A DNA stretch of 64,000 nucleotides. It comes from Gordonia westfalica. Lineage in GTDB: Bacteria; Actinomycetota; Actinomycetes; Mycobacteriales; Mycobacteriaceae. Positions 61,401 to 64,000 of the stretch are shown piece by piece. The position numbers and the translations under genes were made by a program. The stretch spans positions 806,001 to 870,000 of the forward strand of contig NZ_FNLM01000036.1 in assembly GCF_900105725.1 (NCBI RefSeq), written 5' to 3'. The notes under the pieces were generated by a model. It worked only from the letters and a program-made list of their open reading frames with translations, did no database searches and had not been told where the DNA came from. Numbering within the stretch: the first letter of the stretch is position 1; every line of letters starts with the position of its first letter.

Positions 61401-64000
61401 CCGGATCGCCGCGGTGGCCCACGACCATGGGGTCACGAACTTCATGGTGGTCCACGCCGCCCTCGCGACGTTGCTCTCGCGGCTGTCCGGAACCGACGAC
61501 ATCGCGATCGGCACGCCGATCGCCGGTCGCGGTCAGGAAGAGCTGGATCGGGTCGTCGGCATGTTCGTCAACACGCTCGTCCTCCGGACGCCGATCTCGC
61601 CGGCCGAGTCGTTCGGCGAGGTGCTCTCCCGGGTGAAGTCCGTCGACGTGGAGGCGTTCGCGCACGCCGACGTCCCGTTCGAGACCGTGGTCGACGCGCT
61701 CAAGCCGGCGCGGTCGGGAGCCTTCGCGCCCCTCAGCCAGGTCTGGCTCACGTTCGACCAGGCTGCCGGCGGTCTACCCGGCGCCGATGACCTGCCGTCC
61801 GGATCGGTCGGCGATCTCGCGATCGCACCGTTGCCGCTCGCGGCCACGCCGGCCAAAGTCGACCTCCTGGTGAGCGTCGCGGCGGCACCGGAACCGGGCG
61901 CGCCGTGGCGGACCACGCTGACCTACGCCACCGACCTGTTCGACGAGTCGTCGGCCCGGCGGATCGGTGACTGGCTGGTGGAGTTGCTGGACACGCTGAC
62001 GTCCCGGGCCGACGCGGCGGTCGGCGACGCACTGTTCCTCGACGACGCGACCAGCGGTCGACTCACCCCGGTCTCGGGCGGACGAGGCGCACAGCCGGAA
62101 CTGCTCGCGGAGACCTTCGAGCGGGCCGCTCGCTCCTGGCCGCAGGCGGTGGCCGTCGTCGATGCCACCGGCAAGTCCCTCACCTACGAAGAGCTCGACG
62201 CCCGGTCGAATCGGTTGGCGCGCTGGCTCATCGGACGCGGTATCGGGCCGGAGTCCCTGGTGGCCCTGGCGATCGGGCGATCGGTGGAATTGCTCACCGC
62301 GATCTGGGCCGTCGCCAAGACCGGCGGCGGCTACGTGCCGATCGATCCCGACTATCCGGCCGAGCGGGTCGCGAACATGGTCGAGGATTCCGGTGCCGTG
62401 CTGGGGCTCACGACGGACGCCGCCGGACCGCTGCCCGACGAGGGATTCGAGTGGCATCGTCTGGACGGCCTCGATCTCGCGGCCTTCACCACGGCACCGT
62501 TGTCGGACTCCGAACGGCTTGCCACGGCTCGCATCGACAACACGGCGTACGTCATCTACACCTCGGGTTCGACCGGCCGGCCGAAGGGCGTGTCCGTCAG
62601 CCACTCCGGCCTCGCCAATTTCGCGCGCGAGGAGATGCGGCGCGGGTCGGTGTCCGGTCCGGCTCGTGTGCTGGGCTTCGCATCGCCGAGCTTCGACGCC
62701 TCGGTCCTCGAGTACCTGCTCGCCACCGCCAGCGGGGGACTGATCGCCTACCGGCCCGGCGACGCGGTCGGTGGGGAAGCACTGCAGCAGTTCATGGTCG
62801 AGCACCGTGTCACGCACACGTTCCTCACGCCGACCGTCCTGTCGACGCTCGATCCGGCAGCACTCGAGTCCCTCGAGCTCGTCTACGTCGGTGGTGAAGC
62901 GGTTCCGCAGGCGCTGAAGGACGAGTGGTCGGCGGTCCGCCGGATCCAGAACCTGTACGGGCCGACCGAGACCACGATCGGCATCACCATCAGCGAGCCG
63001 ATGAAGCCAGGCGAACCGGTCCTGCTCGGTGGGCCTCTCGCGGGCCTCGGGCTGCAGGTCCTCGACAGTCGTCTGCACCCGGTTCCGGTCGGTGTACCCG
63101 GCGAGCTCTACGTCACCGGGCTACCGCTGTCGCGCGGATATCTGAACCGGCCCGGCCTGACGGCCGAGCGGTTCGTCGCCGACCCGTTCGGACACAATGG
63201 TTCCCGGATGTACCGGACCGGCGACGTGGTGCGCTGGCAACGATCCGCCGACGGTGCACTCGCGCTCGCCTATTCGGGCCGCATCGACGATCAGGTCAAG
63301 CTCCGCGGTCTCCGGATCGAACTGGGGGAGATCGAATCGGCGCTCGCGGCGCATCCCGCGGTCGATTCCGCGGTCGTCGTGGGCGTCGGCGGCGCGGTCG
63401 CCACGTCGCTCGCGGCCTATCTGGTGACCACCGGCGACGTGACCGACGAGGAGCTCCGCGAGTTCATCGGCCGGCGACTCCCGTCCTTCATGGTCCCGGC
63501 GACACTGACGCGTCTCGACGCGTTGCCGATGACACCTGTCGGCAAACTCGACAAGGCGGCGTTGCCCGAACCGGTCGTGGTGGCGGCCGACCATGTCGAA
63601 CCCGAGACGGACAACGAGCGCGCCATCGCCGAGGTCTTCGCCGAAGTGCTCGGCGTCGAGCGTGTCTCGGTCACCGAGTCGTTCTTCGACCTCGGCGGCA
63701 ACTCGTTGTCGGCGACGCAGGTCGTCTCGCGGGTCCACGACCGTGGGCTTCCGCTCGAACTGCGTTGGCTCTTCAGCGATCCCACCGTCCGCGAGCTGGC
63801 CCGTCGCATCGACGACGAGGGCAGTGCCCGCGGAAACGACGTGCTGATCACCCTGCGCGGCGACGGCACGCGGCCGCCGCTGTTCTGCGTGCACCCGGCC
63901 GGTGGTCTCGCCTGGTTCTACGGTGGTTTCGCGCCGTACATCGCCGATCGGCCGATCTACGGGCTACAGGATCCCCATGTCGTCAACGGCGAGGACAGCG
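52456..64000 (+). CDS. NRPS subunit 3: A(Ser)-T-C-A-T-C-A-T-C-A-T-TE (3' end beyond window)
   Basis: ATG 52456 overlaps the previous stop; the frame stays open to the window end (3,848 codons seen). The first 28 residues are polar and contain GARTGDH twice, probably a linker or docking segment. Domains: A10 29-520 (DVWHFSLVDK, serine), T10 Ser570 (LGGSSL); C11 625-1070 (HHIASDG ~750), A11 1088-1585 (FDPSVLD, QYGPTETVIY; code DPLMQGQIYK, unassigned), T11 Ser1633 (LGGTSL); C12 1688-2130 (HHIAADG ~1813), A12 2148-2650 (FDCSVAE, code DCAHSTLVEK, unassigned), T12 Ser2696; C13 2751-3200 (HHIAADG 2876), A13 3216-3705 (DALFYGLIGK, similar to A9), T13 Ser3750; thioesterase from about 3796 (PLFCVHPAGG), cut before its catalytic serine motif. 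The terminal TE shows this is the last module. Confidence 0.93.
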   Translation, partial: MRNGAEQSGARTGDHGGARTGDHEENQRNVSELIRTHTSTQTASTPALVFGDRRVSRDEFTARVAGLARELIAAGVGPEVAVGVELARSVELLVAVHAIIEAGAHYVPLDAQLPDERLRYMVATSGARLVLVAGDADAARARYEEMAAVRTVDCTGPAPDAAPITDADRRSPVLGETAAYTIFTSGSTGRPKGVTVSHRAVASRLRWMRNWYSLTADDVFLQKTPITFDVSVWELLLPIGLGATLVIADPGRHGDPDHVADLIAAESVTVVHFVPSMLSAFTDVLGDRLAELTGLRLLFTSGEALTAAVAEPALAALPDLEIHNLYGPTEAAVDVTAQPVVSGDRNVPIGVPVPHTQTYILDSSLKPVPAGVPGELYLGGVQVARGYAARPDLTSERFVADPFGAPGSRLYRTGDLVRWNRSGAIEYLGRTDFQVKLRGQRLELGEVEAAIAAAPGVVHSAASVVDAPGGQVLVGYLSPDDVDLDAVAKSIAARLPEYMRPGTWVRLEQMPLNSSGKVDRRSLPAPDFGVAEYVAPESADEETVTKLFAELLGLDRVGVTESFFDLGGSSLSATRIAARVANELGVAVSVRDVFDAPSVRELVDTLRDRESALPPVRRIDPRPEIVPLSYAQQRMWFINKLDPASGMYNIPVVLRVSGDLDVAALRTAMGDVVSRHETLRTTFPDADGTPFQLVHEVSEIAEHLDVRHVGSVADIEAAVSSGFVLAREWPVRVRIWEAAPGEHVVAVVMHHIASDGESFAPLVSDLVTAYLARSTGESPVFAPLEVSYADFALWQREVLGSPDDPASVVGRQLAYWTEQLAGLPDVLELPTDRPRPQTATGRGAQADFAIPAEIADGITKLAAQRGVTPYMVVHAALAVVLARLSGSDDLAIGSPFAGRGQRELEPLIGMFVNTLVLRSRVDGSATFTELLADIRDTDLAAFAHADVAFESVVEAVDPVRSAAFAPLTQVWLSVEQGAGRRSAELPNGLVVSPFDGGPTLAKVDLGFGVHTAPAGDPWSGSVTYATDLFDESTVRATADRLIRVLSAVVTAPEVLIGDIELLDADERSRIEEWSGSTTSREQGLGTGTLADLVERVEPSFLHSTAVIDGDRTVDYEELTDRTNALARRLIGLGVGPDVPVAISLPRSVEMVIASHAVIAAGGHFVPIGVDAPAERVRYILDATGADVLVVSAHARDAADRVAPEAVRVVEVDASAPLTGDTSTITDADRTAPLHPDHAMYTIFTSGSTGKPKGVTVSHRAAMAMLYADHLDHEFTSADVVLAVLDFTFDPSVLDLFRPVISQGTLVIVGQGQQRDPWALRDYVIRHRVTSIMMVPSMLSLMLGELSDEDFAAMRSVRTVQLGGEALAPALADAMHRVWPQAALHNQYGPTETVIYSTIAEVGSGPSTVPIGVPTPHGTAQILDARLHPVPVGVPGELYLGGIQIARGYIGRSGLTAERFVADPSGPAGSRMYRTGDTVRWRADGQIEYLGRIDFQVKLRGQRIELGEIESVIASAPGVREVVVTVLETPTGAQSLVAYVTADTDVAVTALRGHAAEHLLPFMRPAVWTLLDDMPVNAAGKVDRERLPAPDLGGVEYVAPVGPEEEAVAAVFADILGAEKVSVTESFFDLGGTSLNAARLAARVSAALDAEVRVRDVFDAPSVRELVEAVAGRSPALPPITAVAPRPDRVPLSFAQQRMWFINRFEPDSATYNLPNVLRLSGPLDVAALRAAFVDLAMRHEVLRTTFPAVDGVPYQEVFDAAEVAGRLDWDVAESMADIQAAVTTEFDLAVDWPIRVRLWPVGTDEHVLAIVIHHIAADGESLRPLIADLVTAYSARHEGFAPEFAPLEVQFADFAIWQHEVLGSPDDAGSVIGKQLGYWREALAGMPDLLELPYDRPRPRVASGRGGVTEFTIPEHLARRIGDVATRTGATPFMVLDAALATLLARMSATDDIAIATPVAGRGRPELDPLIGMFVNTLVLRSKIDLGESFVDVVSRTRTTALGAFENADVPFETVVDAVNPVRSEAFAPLAQVMLTLDPGGAARSAGFPVGDLVFSGVEIDEPPAQVDLTFMVNSAPAGDWQGAVTFAADLFDESTVHTLATRFVTLLDALTDDVHMAIGDVSILGADEASLITEAQQGLVRPLPTEDLASALAASVDAYPDREALVFGDRSVTYSELGARVNTLARRLIAVGVGPDVAVAVCIPRSVELLVAIHAIVAAGGQYVPVDTAAPVDRAEYMVETSGATVALVHAGLPTPGPIAGLGDTVEVIAVDTSNSIEGAVAPITDDERRGRLRPQHAAYTIFTSGSTGRPKGVTLPHDAVVNRLRWGLDELPIGADDMVVLKTPYTFDCSVAELFGPLVQGSRLLIAEPDGHLDPPYLADLIADTGATMVHFVPSMLSVFLELAGPERLARLDRLRILSTTGEALPPAVAAEARAAMPDAVLYNLYGPTEAAVEITYQQLDEIGDTVPIGVPVWNSTAYVLDGRLNQVPSGVPGELYVGGVQLARGYAARPDLTADRFLADPFGEPGSRMYRTGDLVRRNASGELEYLGRTDFQVKLRGQRIELGEIEAAIAQAPGVVHTAVTVAQAPDGGEHLVAYVSGAPGETVDLDAIKAAIATPLPEYMRPTVWMPLDEFPLNTAGKLDRKSLPAPEFTSGEYVAPATDEEARVAEVFAEVLGVDRIGVTDSFFDMGGNSLSAMRLASRAGAALGVDVSVRDVFGAPSVRELVAAAAAGTRGLPPIVAVEPRPDAVPVSFAQQRMWFINQFDWESPTYNIPAVLRLTGPIDLTALRAALADVVVRHESLRTTFPAVDGLPLQRIHPASEVADRLDWTQVTDRAALERDVMTGFDVSRQWPIRARVLRISDDEHVFALVVHHIAADGESVAPLVADLVAAYVARTTGAVPEFAPLPVQYADYALWQHEVLGAPDDPTTVLGSQLAYWREKLAGLPDVIDLPTDRPRPTAASGAGARVDVQIPAGVADRIAAVAHDHGVTNFMVVHAALATLLSRLSGTDDIAIGTPIAGRGQEELDRVVGMFVNTLVLRTPISPAESFGEVLSRVKSVDVEAFAHADVPFETVVDALKPARSGAFAPLSQVWLTFDQAAGGLPGADDLPSGSVGDLAIAPLPLAATPAKVDLLVSVAAAPEPGAPWRTTLTYATDLFDESSARRIGDWLVELLDTLTSRADAAVGDALFLDDATSGRLTPVSGGRGAQPELLAETFERAARSWPQAVAVVDATGKSLTYEELDARSNRLARWLIGRGIGPESLVALAIGRSVELLTAIWAVAKTGGGYVPIDPDYPAERVANMVEDSGAVLGLTTDAAGPLPDEGFEWHRLDGLDLAAFTTAPLSDSERLATARIDNTAYVIYTSGSTGRPKGVSVSHSGLANFAREEMRRGSVSGPARVLGFASPSFDASVLEYLLATASGGLIAYRPGDAVGGEALQQFMVEHRVTHTFLTPTVLSTLDPAALESLELVYVGGEAVPQALKDEWSAVRRIQNLYGPTETTIGITISEPMKPGEPVLLGGPLAGLGLQVLDSRLHPVPVGVPGELYVTGLPLSRGYLNRPGLTAERFVADPFGHNGSRMYRTGDVVRWQRSADGALALAYSGRIDDQVKLRGLRIELGEIESALAAHPAVDSAVVVGVGGAVATSLAAYLVTTGDVTDEELREFIGRRLPSFMVPATLTRLDALPMTPVGKLDKAALPEPVVVAADHVEPETDNERAIAEVFAEVLGVERVSVTESFFDLGGNSLSATQVVSRVHDRGLPLELRWLFSDPTVRELARRIDDEGSARGNDVLITLRGDGTRPPLFCVHPAGGLAWFYGGFAPYIADRPIYGLQDPHVVNGEDS
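52480..52524 (+). repeat. tandem 21-bp repeat in the N-terminus of NRPS subunit 3
   Basis: Two identical 21-bp copies (52480-52500 and 52504-52524) separated by GGC encode GARTGDH twice before the first adenylation domain. Confidence 0.9.

Overview
The window is high-GC actinobacterial DNA. The ribosomal proteins, the 101-residue S10, the tight ATGA/TAATG gene overlaps and the DrrABC-type exporter all suggest the Mycobacteriales, and a Gordonia-like organism is my best guess. The genus is an inference from protein style and was not tested.

Layout. (1) Bases 1-939 hold the 3' end of an exported-looking hypothetical protein and a convergent DUF4442 hotdog-fold gene. (2) Bases 1356-6659 are the complete S10 ribosomal protein operon (rpsJ-rplC-rplD-rplW-rplB-rpsS-rplV-rpsC-rplP-rpmC-rpsQ), closed by a strong hairpin at 6685-6722. 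The spc operon (rplN onward), which commonly follows in actinobacteria, does not appear in the remaining 57 kb. (3) Bases 6807-11587 hold two tandem copies of a pair: a membrane histidine kinase plus a membrane protein with a conserved cytosolic tail. All four genes overlap by 4 nt, no response regulator is present, and the last gene carries a one-base frameshift. (4) Bases 11598-14042 hold a small GNAT, a wax-ester-synthase/condensation-like acyltransferase and a phosphoribosyltransferase. (5) Bases 14748-19848 hold two paralogous family-2 glycosyltransferases and a three-gene ABC-2 exporter of the DrrABC type. (6) Bases 20281-64000 hold giant non-ribosomal peptide synthetase (NRPS) genes, all on the + strand and running off the window.

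The NRPS line contains 13 adenylation domains, each with a carrier domain and a condensation domain. It has one epimerisation domain, after module 8, and ends in the beginning of a thioesterase. Its opening C-A-T module looks like EntF: an EntF-like condensation domain and a serine code. Pocket residues read by eye give the same serine code in modules 1, 4, 7 and 10, exactly every third module. Module 6 reads as threonine-like. The other modules have codes I cannot assign. The likely product is an N-acylated (fatty or aryl acid) tridecapeptide, released or cyclised by the thioesterase. The glycosyltransferases, acyltransferase and exporter upstream would fit tailoring and export of a glycosylated lipopeptide, by analogy with mycobacterial glycopeptidolipid loci. 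That link rests on gene context only.

The most notable points are these. A one-base loss in a G run splits what should be one ~8,042-residue synthetase. Modules 4 and 7 contain a ~1.7 kb near-identical block in a T-rich codon style unlike its flanks. Paired degenerate adenylation-like fragments sit at the junction of the first two synthetases. The whole cluster sits directly after rpsQ.
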